A DNA stretch of 64,000 nucleotides from an uncultured Alphaproteobacteria bacterium (lineage in GTDB: Bacteria > Pseudomonadota > Alphaproteobacteria > RF32 > CAG-239): NCBI GenBank assembly GCA_944391415.1, contig CALXTM010000007.1, forward strand, positions 1-64,000, read 5' to 3'. The number at the start of each line of letters is the position of its first letter. Positions within the stretch are counted from its first letter, which is position 1. Positions 9,038 to 18,703 of this stretch are shown here, piece by piece. The notes beneath the pieces were generated by a model. That model saw only the letters and a list, made by a program, of their open reading frames with translations, ran no database searches and had not been told where the DNA came from. Position numbers and translations under genes: made by a program.

Positions 9038-9793
9038 TTAGAATATTTCTACCTCTGTTTGCGAATAACGGGTGACCGTAAAACCGAGCGGATTTATCAA
9101 CCTGGACGCAACAAAAGCTCGCTCGGGAATAAAATAGGCCGTTACAGAAGCCGTCCAATAGCGCACTCTAAGAGTTGCCTCTTGCTGGGCTTGAGTCTTG
9201 CCTTGCTCGTTATATAAATCATAGGTCTTAAAATCTACCTTCCAAACCGAAGAACGGCGCCCGCCTTGTCTGGAAACCGAGATAATTTCGACCTCGCGAA
9301 CCATAACCTGCTTAAAGATTGTTTCCCAAATCTTTTTGGTGGCCGAGCCAAAAGCAGTATAAACATCAGGTGAAGACAAATAATCCAACATGCCGCCGCC
9401 CATCCATCTTGTGCGCATCTCGACCGGGTCGTTGATAACAGTGTTGCGCAAGATCACATATTGTCGAATAAACATCTCCAAAAGTTTGTCTTTGGAGGCC
9501 ATATCGGCAGAAATGGCCTCGTTACGGACGATGTTGTCTGATTCACTTTGATTGATGAGCAAAAAAGGTTCAACCGTGACCAGCGGGGCAAGCCGAAACA
9601 ATGACAATGACGCCAAAACCAAAAACAACATTGACACCGTGGCGGTCAGAATAAAAAAGCGCGAAACCCAAAGATAATATGTACGCCTGAGAGAGCCTTG
9701 TTCTTTTTCAAGGTGGTCAATATATTGCGGAGACTTTGCATCTCCTTCTATTGCCAAGGGTCTACTCCCCTCGCTAATGTGTTTTAAATCCAT
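9038..9793 (-). CDS. virB8: VirB8-family inner-membrane T4SS protein, copy I
   Basis: This 251-aa protein has one transmembrane helix (about residues 45-70, FILTATVSMLFLVLASLSLF) and a periplasmic VirB8 domain. Landmarks are RQYVILRNTV, RWMGGGMLDYLSSPDVY, the strand RVRYWTASVTAYF and the near-canonical C-terminal NPLGFTVTRYSQTEVE. It is closer to textbook VirB8 than the copy at 7985-8725. Two virB8 genes in one locus are known from the Rickettsiales rvh system. The gene follows the 1283-aa protein by 18 bp, so it belongs to the upstream half of the operon. Hetero-oligomers of the two VirB8 copies are possible but not shown. Confidence 0.87.
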   Translation of the reverse strand: MDLKHISEGSRPLAIEGDAKSPQYIDHLEKEQGSLRRTYYLWVSRFFILTATVSMLFLVLASLSLFRLAPLVTVEPFLLINQSESDNIVRNEAISADMASKDKLLEMFIRQYVILRNTVINDPVEMRTRWMGGGMLDYLSSPDVYTAFGSATKKIWETIFKQVMVREVEIISVSRQGGRRSSVWKVDFKTYDLYNEQGKTQAQQEATLRVRYWTASVTAYFIPERAFVASRLINPLGFTVTRYSQTEVEIF

Positions 9794-9811
9794 CTGCCAT
9801 CTCTTAGTTGG

Positions 9812-12800
9812 TTAATAATTTGCGCAATAGGCATCTTCGATTTCATTATAGTCATCGGTCTCGTCTTTTAAACTATTTTTATACTTATCTACAACGGCCT
9901 TATCGGCTTCGGCCTTCTTTAACTCGCCGGCAATATCGTTGTTATCGGCCGTCATCGTGGATATCTTAAGCACATTTTGTTTGTCTTGCTGCAATACTGA
10001 TATCAGCCGGCTTAAAATCCCTACTTTTTCCTGGACGGGCTCATTGTCGGTTTGATCTATATCTGATAATGCCGACAAGGCTGACAAAATATTCTCATCT
10101 TTAATTTCTTGCAGCTTTTGCTCCGCGAGCTTATAATCTTCATCGTTTCTTAAATCAAAATCTTCGGTCGGTTCAAATCCATAAGCCCGCAAAGCCTCTT
10201 TCAGCTCATTCATACGGTCATCATATTTTTGCCGATATTCTTCCAGATTTTCTCTTTGCATTTTTTCGGCCTCGACCTGATGAAGAAAATCGCCTATTTG
10301 ATTGCGCGACAATACTGCTTGATTGGCTGAGGCAAGTTTATTTTTTTGCTCATCATCAAGCTCTTCTTTATCGTCATTATCCTGTAATAGTGTACTATAG
10401 GCCTCGAAAGCTCGGTTACGGAACCGCAAGTTGTTATAATCATCGGCCTCGAGCAACATACCAAGCTCGCTATAGGCACAATAATGATTAGAGGCCTCAA
10501 GATCGACAGCTCCTTGGGCAATATCAATTGCCGTCAGTTGCACCAATTTTACCGGACCGTCCCAAAACGTATGATGCAAAACGCCATCTTTAACATCAAT
10601 CAACAAACATTCTGGCAACGATGATGCCTTCAGGTCGTCGCGTTTAATATACTCCCCTTTGGAAGTTACATCCAGAACTATCGATGAGCCTTTAACCACG
10701 CAAGGCATTATGCCTCCGCGCGAAAATGCAATATCCTCACAGCCCGATGACAAAACATCTTTAAGATTGAAATCTGATTCTATGAAAGCGTGATCTTGCA
10801 ACATATATTGCCAGATAAGCGGGATATCTCCGCCAAATGATAAAAATGCCTCGGCTGAAATATCGCGATTGGTATTGCCTTCGACAAAAGGTTTGACATT
10901 GATAAAGTCCGTACTGTCAAAGTGAAATACCTCGCGAACCGGGGGCAAATTAAAATTGGGCATTGCATAAGGAGCTTTTAAGTCACGCTCTTTGGCCGGA
11001 TTTCCGACAAAAAAGCCTTCGGTTTCAGGCGATGTATCACTCGAGAGCAATTTGGCATAAACCGTCAAGTTGTCCAAATCAATATAACCGGCGACCATAT
11101 AACTTATCGTAAGAGCTTTGATCTTGGCAATCATTTGCTCATGGATGGCAACGACTTGAGGATGTGTTGCCGGATTATAGAGGCTGTCACCAAGCCCTAC
11201 AAGCTGATTATATGTTGAATCAACGATTGCATCAACCTGGTCATAAAGACCGGCCAAGACATAATCGGCAGTACGCTCGGCTTTGGCTACAATTGAAAGC
11301 GGCGAAGAGGCCATCAGGTTTTTGCCATCACCTGTAATATAGGCCAATAAATTTTCACGCACATCAGCTGCATATTCTTGCGATTTCTGCTGCACAGTGT
11401 TATTGAGGTCCTCTTTGACGGCAGAAATAATATCGGCTTTTTCAATGGCTATGGCAGCCGCCCTGGTCTGAGCATCTATTTTGGCTTGCGCAACTTCGTT
11501 GTCGATTTTTTCAAGGCGCGGTTGATAGCTTGCAAGCAACGATTTGTTGGCCGAAATCTGGTTTTCGAGAGCAGATATTTTGTCATTATCACTGTTTGCT
11601 TCGGCGGCCTTGGAAATAGCCGATGACAGCCCGCTTGCACCAAGTATTTTGTCACCCAACGGCTCTTCGGGCAATTCCTCTCCAACCGCAGGATAAACAA
11701 CTTTGGCGTTTATAGTCTCATCAATCTTTTGAGCCGCCTGATCAGTTGCTACCGAGCGCATATCGGCAATCTCGTTGCTGTCGGCGGTTATGGCCGAGTT
11801 GACTTTATCCATCTCGGCAACCAGCGAAGCTCTTTGTTGCTCAAGCTCTTTGAGTTTTGCCTCGTTGGCCTCATCATATGCACTAAGAGCGGATACGGCA
11901 TCGTTTAGTGCATTGTTGGCCTCATCCCTTAATTTTTGCAGTTCTTGTTGATATTTGGTCTCGGAGATATCTTCACTGCCGCCGTTAAGCCGTGACATAA
12001 CCAAGGCAAGAACATCGTCTCTGGTGTAGCTTTTGAGGTATGCTTTTATATTGTCATATTTGCGACGCAGATATTGTTTGTAAAAATTTTTGGTGTCTGT
12101 CCAAATCATGCTCTTGCCCTTTGGCGTTCCCCAGGATGCCGCATCATTGCCCAAGGTTTTGGCTGCCTCGGCACCTATTTGCCAAGAAAGCAGAGATGAT
12201 TTGCGGTTTTCTTCATCGGCGGCTTCTTGAGTGCTGGTGTTTATCGAGGTGTCTATATTTTGTGCAGCACTCTGGGCTTTGCTGGTGTCTGGATCATCGC
12301 TCAAATCATCAAGCTCTGAATTATCAAGTGAGATTTGCGCAACATCGTCGGCTGAAATTGTCGATGCCTCGGCCGCTTTGGCTATTTCATAAGCATTGAT
12401 TGCCCAACCAGAAATTCCTTTGCGCAAATCATGCTGATAAACATTGTCTCCCAAATTAATGCCTGACCAAACCGTAATCGGGTCAGCAAAATATCCGCGC
12501 AAATAATTTATCGAACATTGTTCGGATTTTTTTAACCGCTGCAAATACTTGTCGTAGTCTTTGTACATTTCGGTAAGTTGATCGGCGGTTTCTTTGTCTT
12601 CTTGAAGGGTTTTTAACATATTATGTGCGCTCATGGCCGCATTGACCAAGTCCTCTATCGGGCTTAGGTTGCTTAGCGCTTCTAGTTTTGATTCTGCGGC
12701 AATTAAAGGATGTTCGTTGTCGGCCTCGGTCGGGGAAACAAAATCGACTGTCTTTTGCATAAAATCGGATGATGAATTGATGATGGCAAAGCTCATGTCA

Positions 12801-13663
12801 ATATCGGAAACAGATTGCGGCGCATCCTCATAAGAAACCTGCGCAAAGGCAAATTCCTCCCTCTGATGCAAAACACCCGGCGGCAGAATTAAAGCTGAAT
12901 CTTCTTGCGAATCTTCTTTAGAATCGTCTGCAGGGATTTCTAGTTGCAACGGTATTTGCTGCATAACTTGCAAAGCTTTAAACTGGGCCTTGAGTGCGGC
13001 AACACTTTCCCATAGGCGGACAAGGCTGTCAAAGGTTTCAAGAGTTTGGCCGTAGGCAAACAAGACTTCGTTGTTGCCACCTTCATCGGTGGAAGGAATA
13101 CCACAAACCTCTCCGCTGCCTTCGGCACAGGCTTTGGCCAACGTCAGTTTGTCGTCAATACTGTTTTGAACCTCTTGTCGCAAACTTGCGGCGGCATAAT
13201 TGATGGCATAGATGCTTTCAATATAGAATTTGTTGCGCAGTCTTTTTTTGCGGTTGACGTCCTCAATCTTTTTGGAATTGTATTTAATAAATATCTCTTG
13301 CATTTTGTTGGAAATTTCTTTGACATCGACATCTTTGATGTCTTTGCCGCAAAAAGTCGACTTGATATCTCCGGGCGTGCTTTCGGCAGGAACGATTGCA
13401 TTGCTTTTGAACTTATTGAAGGTAGAAGTTACCGCCGATTTGAGACTGGTATATTCTGATTTTGTTTGTAGCGCAATATTATGTGCCTGACTGATTAGGC
13501 TCTGAAGATTGCCAGAAATCTGTGATGTTTCTTCTGGAATATCAAAGGTGATACTTGTAGGCAGAGCCTGATAAGCAATATCCCATGGCAAAAAAGCATA
13601 GGACAAAGATGCACCAACGGCTGCCATAATGACAATCAAACATATATATAGATACCGTTTCAT
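9812..13663 (-). CDS. Giant secreted coiled-coil protein of T4SS locus, function unknown
   Basis: This 1283-aa protein has a clear signal peptide (MKRYLYICLIVIMAAVGASL, cleavage after LSYA). Residues about 100-240 form a helical domain with conserved cysteines (STFCGK, AKACAEGSGEVCG), resembling the helical domains of the neighbouring proteins. Residues about 560-740 are long Ala/Glu/Lys/Gln-rich coiled coil. A mixed region about 880-1100 has cysteines (SSGCEDIAF, IMPCVVKG, LPECLLID, HYCAYSEL), followed by a C-terminal coil ending EDAYCANY. No enzyme motif was recognised. It lies between the VirB5-like cluster and virB8, where virB6 normally sits, but has no internal membrane segments. An AGGAG site lies 8 bp before the ATG. 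Confidence 0.8.
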   Translation of the reverse strand: MKRYLYICLIVIMAAVGASLSYAFLPWDIAYQALPTSITFDIPEETSQISGNLQSLISQAHNIALQTKSEYTSLKSAVTSTFNKFKSNAIVPAESTPGDIKSTFCGKDIKDVDVKEISNKMQEIFIKYNSKKIEDVNRKKRLRNKFYIESIYAINYAAASLRQEVQNSIDDKLTLAKACAEGSGEVCGIPSTDEGGNNEVLFAYGQTLETFDSLVRLWESVAALKAQFKALQVMQQIPLQLEIPADDSKEDSQEDSALILPPGVLHQREEFAFAQVSYEDAPQSVSDIDMSFAIINSSSDFMQKTVDFVSPTEADNEHPLIAAESKLEALSNLSPIEDLVNAAMSAHNMLKTLQEDKETADQLTEMYKDYDKYLQRLKKSEQCSINYLRGYFADPITVWSGINLGDNVYQHDLRKGISGWAINAYEIAKAAEASTISADDVAQISLDNSELDDLSDDPDTSKAQSAAQNIDTSINTSTQEAADEENRKSSLLSWQIGAEAAKTLGNDAASWGTPKGKSMIWTDTKNFYKQYLRRKYDNIKAYLKSYTRDDVLALVMSRLNGGSEDISETKYQQELQKLRDEANNALNDAVSALSAYDEANEAKLKELEQQRASLVAEMDKVNSAITADSNEIADMRSVATDQAAQKIDETINAKVVYPAVGEELPEEPLGDKILGASGLSSAISKAAEANSDNDKISALENQISANKSLLASYQPRLEKIDNEVAQAKIDAQTRAAAIAIEKADIISAVKEDLNNTVQQKSQEYAADVRENLLAYITGDGKNLMASSPLSIVAKAERTADYVLAGLYDQVDAIVDSTYNQLVGLGDSLYNPATHPQVVAIHEQMIAKIKALTISYMVAGYIDLDNLTVYAKLLSSDTSPETEGFFVGNPAKERDLKAPYAMPNFNLPPVREVFHFDSTDFINVKPFVEGNTNRDISAEAFLSFGGDIPLIWQYMLQDHAFIESDFNLKDVLSSGCEDIAFSRGGIMPCVVKGSSIVLDVTSKGEYIKRDDLKASSLPECLLIDVKDGVLHHTFWDGPVKLVQLTAIDIAQGAVDLEASNHYCAYSELGMLLEADDYNNLRFRNRAFEAYSTLLQDNDDKEELDDEQKNKLASANQAVLSRNQIGDFLHQVEAEKMQRENLEEYRQKYDDRMNELKEALRAYGFEPTEDFDLRNDEDYKLAEQKLQEIKDENILSALSALSDIDQTDNEPVQEKVGILSRLISVLQQDKQNVLKISTMTADNNDIAGELKKAEADKAVVDKYKNSLKDETDDYNEIEDAYCANY

Positions 13664-13674
13664 CTTATCATCTC

Positions 13675-14961
13675 CTAAAATATTCCACCGATAAAGTCTG
13701 CGATGCTTCCGCCTTCTTGCGAGGTATCGTCCGTGTCAGAAGAGGCTGGCTCATTAGTCGTTGCGGCCTCGGCGGCAGTATCGTCGGCTTCTTCCTCGAT
13801 ATAGTCGCAAATATCAATTATGACTTTGGGATCGGAGGTTTCTATGTCGCTGTTGACCATAATTTTTACGGTTTCTTCCTCAAGTGCCAAAAGCTCTAAA
13901 ATCAGGTATTTCTGCAAAGTTTCAATTTGGGTAATCATACCTTTGATGGCTATTTGTACCGCCTCGGATTTGCCGTTAACCGTTTCGGATATGGCTGCGG
14001 AATTTTGCTGTTCGTTATCGGTATCTATTGTCGAAGTAATAACCTCGGCTGCGTTGGCGGCAGACTGAGATATGACCGAATTGGATTTTAGAAAACGCCG
14101 CTTTTCAAGCTCTTTGATATCTTTGAGAGAAAGTTTGGCACCTTTCCTTATTGATAATTCTTCCATCGTTGATGCTATTGATTGCTCAGGAGATGCTGAC
14201 GTGATGGTGTCATCGTTTTGACCAAACGTGTCAGAGACTAAGCCGTTTAGCTGTTGTCGCAATTGATTTATCTTTATTGTCTGATCTTCAATACGTTTGG
14301 TAAAATCCTCATTAACAACCTCAACCTCGCTCATCATCTGAGCAAGGATTTCAGGAACCTTGGCCTCCAGAGCTTTAAGCTCGGCACTACTGCCGCTTTG
14401 GAAATCAGCTATTTTCTGCTCAACCTTGGGGCGCTCTTCTGCCGAAGCTTTGGCCAGCTCTTGCTCATAGGCTGCAGCCATAATGCTAAAATTATTCTCC
14501 GCCTGTTTGATCTTTGCTCTGGTGGCTTCAATCTCTGCATTGGCAGAAATATTCAGATTTTCAATAGTTGTTTTTTGTTCTTGATGAAGAGATTCCAGCT
14601 TGAGGCTTTCTTCGGCTATTTTTTGTGATACCAGGGCCATCCTGTATTCGGGCGAATCTAAAACGGCATTTTTAACTTCCTCATATTTTTCCAGTGCCGC
14701 ATTATAGGTTTCTTTAGCATACTGTATTCCCTCTTTGGCCGATTTGATGCCGTCGCCGATAACGGTAGCAAACTGTGATTCGCTTATTTGCTCTAATACG
14801 CTTTCATAATTTTCGCGCTGTTTTTGTACCCAATCGGAAAATTTGCCGCCGGTTTTGCCTATGTCTATTTTGAAAATATCCTGCGCGAAGACAGGCGAGG
14901 CAGAAAACACTAACAGCCCCAAAATAAGCAGCAAACTTTGTATTTTATATTTTCTAACCAT
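13675..14961 (-). CDS. Secreted coiled-coil protein of T4SS locus
   Basis: This 428-aa protein has a signal peptide (KIQSLLLILGLLVFSASPVF, cleavage near FAQD). Most of the rest is predicted coiled coil: Glu/Ala/Lys/Gln heptads at about 60-250 and 330-380. An acidic Ala/Asp/Glu tail ends in the hydrophobic GGSIADFIGGIF. One pair of aspartate-flanked residues (IDICDYIEEE) contains its only obvious cysteine. No known family was recognised. The ATG at 14961 has an AGGAG-containing leader; longer upstream ATGs give no signal peptide. It lies 11 bp upstream of the 1283-aa gene and is probably a periplasmic or surface partner of the T4SS. Confidence 0.75.
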   Translation of the reverse strand: MVRKYKIQSLLLILGLLVFSASPVFAQDIFKIDIGKTGGKFSDWVQKQRENYESVLEQISESQFATVIGDGIKSAKEGIQYAKETYNAALEKYEEVKNAVLDSPEYRMALVSQKIAEESLKLESLHQEQKTTIENLNISANAEIEATRAKIKQAENNFSIMAAAYEQELAKASAEERPKVEQKIADFQSGSSAELKALEAKVPEILAQMMSEVEVVNEDFTKRIEDQTIKINQLRQQLNGLVSDTFGQNDDTITSASPEQSIASTMEELSIRKGAKLSLKDIKELEKRRFLKSNSVISQSAANAAEVITSTIDTDNEQQNSAAISETVNGKSEAVQIAIKGMITQIETLQKYLILELLALEEETVKIMVNSDIETSDPKVIIDICDYIEEEADDTAAEAATTNEPASSDTDDTSQEGGSIADFIGGIF

Positions 14962-14977
14962 ATTGCCTCTCCTGTCT

Positions 14978-15532
14978 CTACTTATTAAGGACTTCGCACT
15001 CGCTGAAATAGTCGTATTTTTGACCATCAAATGCTCTAAACTCTTCATAAACACTGGCCGACATATCTTTTAGCTCGACCATCGAATCAAGCACTAAAAT
15101 ACCGGCCTCAAACGAATTGATGATATTCATGCGCCGCGAAATATCAGCCAGGTTCTTGACTATACCTTCTTCTATAAGGGCAATTTCGTTTGTTAAATCG
15201 GTCGAAGAACTATTCGATGTTTCAGCCTCGCTCTCCTCTTCTCCAATATAGGCAGAAATCTTAATTGCCTGTGCATATAAATCAGACATATATGTCGACA
15301 AAATTTCATAGGTGTTGCGCGTGGTTTCCGCGGCTTTGCCAACACCTGGTTTTAGCTTTCTGATGATGCGGCAACGATTGTAAGCATTATTTTCGATATT
15401 ATCATCACCAAGCGGCGACATCCATATAAGCGTTGGGTCACCTTTAACCTCCGCCTTAGCAAAGACATTTGAAATAACAATGTTGGACATAATAAAAGCC
15501 AAAAGTATGATGTATTTATAATTGCTCAGCAT
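14978..15532 (-). CDS. Secreted helical protein (VirB5-cluster helical domain), unknown function
   Basis: This 184-aa protein has a signal peptide (YIILLAFIMSNIVISNVFAK). The mature part is all-helical: CRIIRKLKPG start, RNTYEILSTYMSDLYAQAIK helix, a Ser/Asp-rich loop, then SRRMNIINSFEAGILVLDSM, which resembles the final helices of the proteins at 16600-17169 and 17189-18625. It would be the stand-alone helical domain whose coiled-coil partner is encoded just upstream. The start at 15532 has an AGGAG site and overlaps the upstream gene by 17 bp. Confidence 0.72.
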   Translation of the reverse strand: MLSNYKYIILLAFIMSNIVISNVFAKAEVKGDPTLIWMSPLGDDNIENNAYNRCRIIRKLKPGVGKAAETTRNTYEILSTYMSDLYAQAIKISAYIGEEESEAETSNSSSTDLTNEIALIEEGIVKNLADISRRMNIINSFEAGILVLDSMVELKDMSASVYEEFRAFDGQKYDYFSECEVLNK

Positions 15533-16589
15533 TGTTTTTCTCCTTTGACGACGAGGAATCAAACCTGCTACGACTTAGCGGTGATGATATCACAGCATCA
15601 TTTGATAACTGAACGCCACTTTCTTGAACAGGACGGGCAGTATAGGTTCGGTTACTTGAGCGCTGCAATTGCTCTTGGATATTAAACGGGCTTTGAATTT
15701 GCTCTGTTGATGATGCTTTTTGAGCGCCAGAGGCGGCGTTAGACATAATATCTGAGACTGAGACATCTGCACCCATTAGAGAAGACGTTACTTGCGGCAC
15801 CGATGATGTGCCGACCGTCGTCTGGCTGGAGGCCAAGCGCTCGGCAGAGCGAATCGTCTCATTTTTGGACGAGCTTGAAGAGGTTTCAATATCATCAGAT
15901 GGCCCCTCTATGGCATCGCTGGTTTGGCCTTCGGTATAGGCAGCATCTTCAAACTGTGGCAAAGGAGCATCAGCTGTCTGATTTGCCGCCTGGCTCGAAG
16001 ATGAACTCCTTTGCCAACTGTTATCTCCGGCTAATGCCGGTGCGGAAGAATCTGATACACTATCTGAAGTTTTCGCGTCTGCAACATCAGACGACGATGA
16101 AGGTGCTGAAGATGGAACAGCCTCATCGCCACCAACAAGCCCTTCGGACAATAAACCAGATGTGTCTTCTTCATCTTGCGGCGTCAAATATTTGAATTTT
16201 ATCTCATAACTGTCATAAATGGCTTGGCTTGCCATCTCCTCATATTGCTTGGCCAATTTATTAAGCTCATCATATTTGGCTTGTAATTGCTCGTTGTATT
16301 CTTTATAAGTTTTTAGTCTTTCTTCAAGCATTTTGGCTTTTTCTTTAATGCTTTCGGCTTTTTCCTTGTATTTTTTAAGCTTGGTCAATTTGAGCTGATC
16401 GGCGCTGATTTCGACCTTGCCGGTTACAAGTTTGCGCGCGATACCTGCGTATTTTTTTTGAACCAAGCCAGCCTCTTTAAGAAAACTATTGCTTTGGGTC
16501 AGGGCGTTGGACAACAGATCGGTACCGGCATTGGCATCACAAATTCCCAATACCGTTACCAAACCAAATATGTATAGCGCCTTTTTCAT
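15516..16589 (-). CDS. Secreted coiled-coil/Ser-rich protein, VirB5-cluster
   Basis: This 357-aa protein has a signal peptide (ALYIFGLVTVLGICDANAG). An N-terminal coiled coil follows (about 25-130, including AESIKEKAKMLEERLKTYKE). The rest, from about residue 150, is a long Ser/Ala/Asp/Thr/Gln-rich low-complexity region with no fold signal. The layout matches the N-terminal two thirds of the VirB5-like protein at 17189-18625, without its terminal helical domain. The start is one of two tandem ATGs (16592 or 16589) after GAGGG. No function can be assigned beyond a T4SS-locus exported protein. Confidence 0.7.
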   Translation of the reverse strand: MKKALYIFGLVTVLGICDANAGTDLLSNALTQSNSFLKEAGLVQKKYAGIARKLVTGKVEISADQLKLTKLKKYKEKAESIKEKAKMLEERLKTYKEYNEQLQAKYDELNKLAKQYEEMASQAIYDSYEIKFKYLTPQDEEDTSGLLSEGLVGGDEAVPSSAPSSSSDVADAKTSDSVSDSSAPALAGDNSWQRSSSSSQAANQTADAPLPQFEDAAYTEGQTSDAIEGPSDDIETSSSSSKNETIRSAERLASSQTTVGTSSVPQVTSSLMGADVSVSDIMSNAASGAQKASSTEQIQSPFNIQEQLQRSSNRTYTARPVQESGVQLSNDAVISSPLSRSRFDSSSSKEKNNAEQL

Positions 16590-16599
16590 CATATTACCC

Positions 16600-17169
16600 T
16601 CATTCTGTCGGCGGCAGAGCCAAATACTTGTCATCTTCAATGTTAATTTCGGTTGATGGAACCAAAACATCTAGAATATCGTTAACATTGTTAAAATTCA
16701 TCTGCGAGGCCCGCAAATCGAGCATTTTTAAAAATAACGACGTGTTATCAGACACCAACTTGTTGTTGAACTCCATCTTTTCGCGAGCGTCGTTGTTAAG
16801 ATCATAGGTTTGGGTCGGATCTTGTTTTATCAACTCATTGATGTGATCAGGGTAATCACCAGCGGCTACCATCTGTACGACAGCCTTGGTTATATACGCA
16901 CTGGCATACTCATTGAGTATGGCGCTCCTTTCGTCTGAATAACTGTCAAACTCAGGCGGTTTGCCTGTTTTATAATCATAGGCCAAACGCCGCATACAGT
17001 CATCGGTTATAATCGGGTTTTTGGAGCTAACACCACAACGCAATGTTAAAGTCTCAGCCACAACAAAATTATCATTGGCGTCCCGGCCGTTATCAAATAT
17101 CTTGTCGTCGGCCATAGCATTGGCGGTTAACGCCCAAATAATTGCTAAATATGTCAATATTTGCTTCAT
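16600..17169 (-). CDS. Secreted helical protein with LRCG motif, VirB5-cluster
   Basis: This 189-aa protein has a signal peptide (QILTYLAIIWALTANAMADD). The mature domain starts with LTLRCG, has a second cysteine in DDCMRRLAYDY, and continues as helices (DERSAILNEYASAYITKAVV, SLFLKMLDLRASQMNFNNVN). The same cysteine spacing and helix order recur at the C-terminus of the preceding VirB5-like protein (LYCG, DECLKKV, NGLAEYVAAAYFEAF). This looks like a stand-alone duplicate of that domain. It lies 19 bp downstream of the VirB5-like gene. Confidence 0.72.
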   Translation of the reverse strand: MKQILTYLAIIWALTANAMADDKIFDNGRDANDNFVVAETLTLRCGVSSKNPIITDDCMRRLAYDYKTGKPPEFDSYSDERSAILNEYASAYITKAVVQMVAAGDYPDHINELIKQDPTQTYDLNNDAREKMEFNNKLVSDNTSLFLKMLDLRASQMNFNNVNDILDVLVPSTEINIEDDKYLALPPTE

Positions 17170-17188
17170 CTTGCCGACCCCTGTTTAA

Positions 17189-18625
17189 TTATTGCGCATC
17201 CTCTTGTTGATCTTCCTTAAATTGCTCTCTGGCATAGGTCTTATACATCTGGATGCCTAGACTGCGCGCCCATAAACTATTTAAAACATTGTAACGCGTA
17301 CCCAAAATACGGTTCATCTCTTGGGAATAACTCCACGCCTTTTCAACCGTATCAATCTCGGCAGTGGTTATCGGATCTATCATGTTGTTTTTGAAAGTGA
17401 TACTGTCATTATATGCGTTAAATGCCTCAAAATATGCTGCGGCGACATATTCTGCTAGGCCATTGTAAATATCACGTTCGGCATTGCTTACATCCTCTCT
17501 GGTTATGTCTCCTCCAACCTCGCTGTTGTTTACGGTGTTAACTTTTTTAAGGCATTCGTCAAGCTTTCCTTCTTCGATGGCTTGCTCATAATCCAGGCCG
17601 CAATAAAGCGATAGGCCCTCCGGAATTACAAGGACGTTGCCGGGGGCCGTGTTGCCCTTGGTTTTGCTGATATCAAAAAACTCTAAGCTGGCAAAACCTA
17701 AAGGATAGCTATTGTGTATGCCATAGCTTGCAGAGAGTTTGAAACTGGCTCTGGTCGGGCTTGGAGTTTGTTGATTAACATCATCGGAATCGGTGGTATT
17801 GGGCTGGTCAACCATACGCATTTGTTGAGCCGGTTTGGCTGAGCTTGAAAGCCCGCTATTGTTTTCTAAATTTTGAACGGCGGGGCTATCAGGGGTCTTT
17901 GTTGCCGATGAAGAAGAGGTAGACCTAGCACTGGGTTCTTCCGTCTCAACAGAATTTGACGGAGTATCTGTTGCCGCAGTTGAGTCAATTATAGGCTCAC
18001 GGCTTGGGGTATCAACCGGCGTATCAACCAAATCAGATGCGGACAAATCATTTGCTCCATCATCGGTTGTGGCAGCATTGTTGCCTACGTTAATACCCGC
18101 ATCGGTTAGAGTTGATGAGGCATTATCAATAAAATCTTCCGCCTGATTTTTGGCAGCATTAAGAGCATCTTCTGCTTGGTTTTTGGCCGTTTCAAGAGCG
18201 TTTTCAGCCTGCTCTTTGGCCGACGACACCATATCGCCGGCATTGTTATAGGCATTTTCAATCTTGTTTTTATACTCAGATACCTCGGAGAGTTTGGCCT
18301 CTGCCGCGGCCTTATAAGCCTCGGCTTTGGCTTTGTATTCTTCAAGTTGTTCTTTATACTGTTCAAGCCGCTCCATTACTTCTGCCAATTTTTCTTTTTG
18401 ATCGGCAATATATTCAGAAACACTCTTTACCGCGGTACCAATGGCTGCCATTGTTTTTTGATATTGAGATACTTGAGCGGCTGATTCTTTGACATTGTTT
18501 ATTGTATGCCCAACCTCGGTCATTGCCTGAAGAGTGCCGGGAATATCGGTTGTGGGAATAATGGCATGGCCGGATGTCGGAACCATTGCAAAAATCAAAA
18601 ACAATATCAAAACACAAGCTCTCAT
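17189..18625 (-). CDS. VirB5/TrbJ-like secreted protein with long coil and Ser/Thr linker
   Basis: This 478-aa protein has a signal peptide (ACVLILFLIFAMVPTSGHAI). The mature N-terminus (IPTTDIPGTLQAMTEVGHTI) resembles the start of VirB5/TrbJ proteins, followed by VSQYQKTMAAIGTAVKSV. Coiled coil runs over about 55-170, including 11-residue repeats of the type AENALETAKNQ. A Ser/Thr/Asp linker (about 180-290) leads to a helical domain with LYCGLDYEQA, DECLKKVNTV and QEMNRILGTRYNVLNSLWAR. VirB5 is the minor pilus-tip protein of T4SS. Position right after virB4 supports the call. It is about twice the usual VirB5 length. The ATG at 18625 has GGAG 7 bp upstream. Confidence 0.65.
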   Translation of the reverse strand: MRACVLILFLIFAMVPTSGHAIIPTTDIPGTLQAMTEVGHTINNVKESAAQVSQYQKTMAAIGTAVKSVSEYIADQKEKLAEVMERLEQYKEQLEEYKAKAEAYKAAAEAKLSEVSEYKNKIENAYNNAGDMVSSAKEQAENALETAKNQAEDALNAAKNQAEDFIDNASSTLTDAGINVGNNAATTDDGANDLSASDLVDTPVDTPSREPIIDSTAATDTPSNSVETEEPSARSTSSSSATKTPDSPAVQNLENNSGLSSSAKPAQQMRMVDQPNTTDSDDVNQQTPSPTRASFKLSASYGIHNSYPLGFASLEFFDISKTKGNTAPGNVLVIPEGLSLYCGLDYEQAIEEGKLDECLKKVNTVNNSEVGGDITREDVSNAERDIYNGLAEYVAAAYFEAFNAYNDSITFKNNMIDPITTAEIDTVEKAWSYSQEMNRILGTRYNVLNSLWARSLGIQMYKTYAREQFKEDQQEDAQ

Positions 18626-18703
18626 AGCCACTCTCCAACTGTTATGCCATAGTTTAATAATAGCATAAAACACCTTTAAGATAAACGATTTAGCGCGTTT
18701 GGC

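Noticed and set aside
9812..13663. VirB6 by position
   Set aside because: Only a signal peptide is hydrophobic; the polytopic VirB6 candidate is at 30056-32086.
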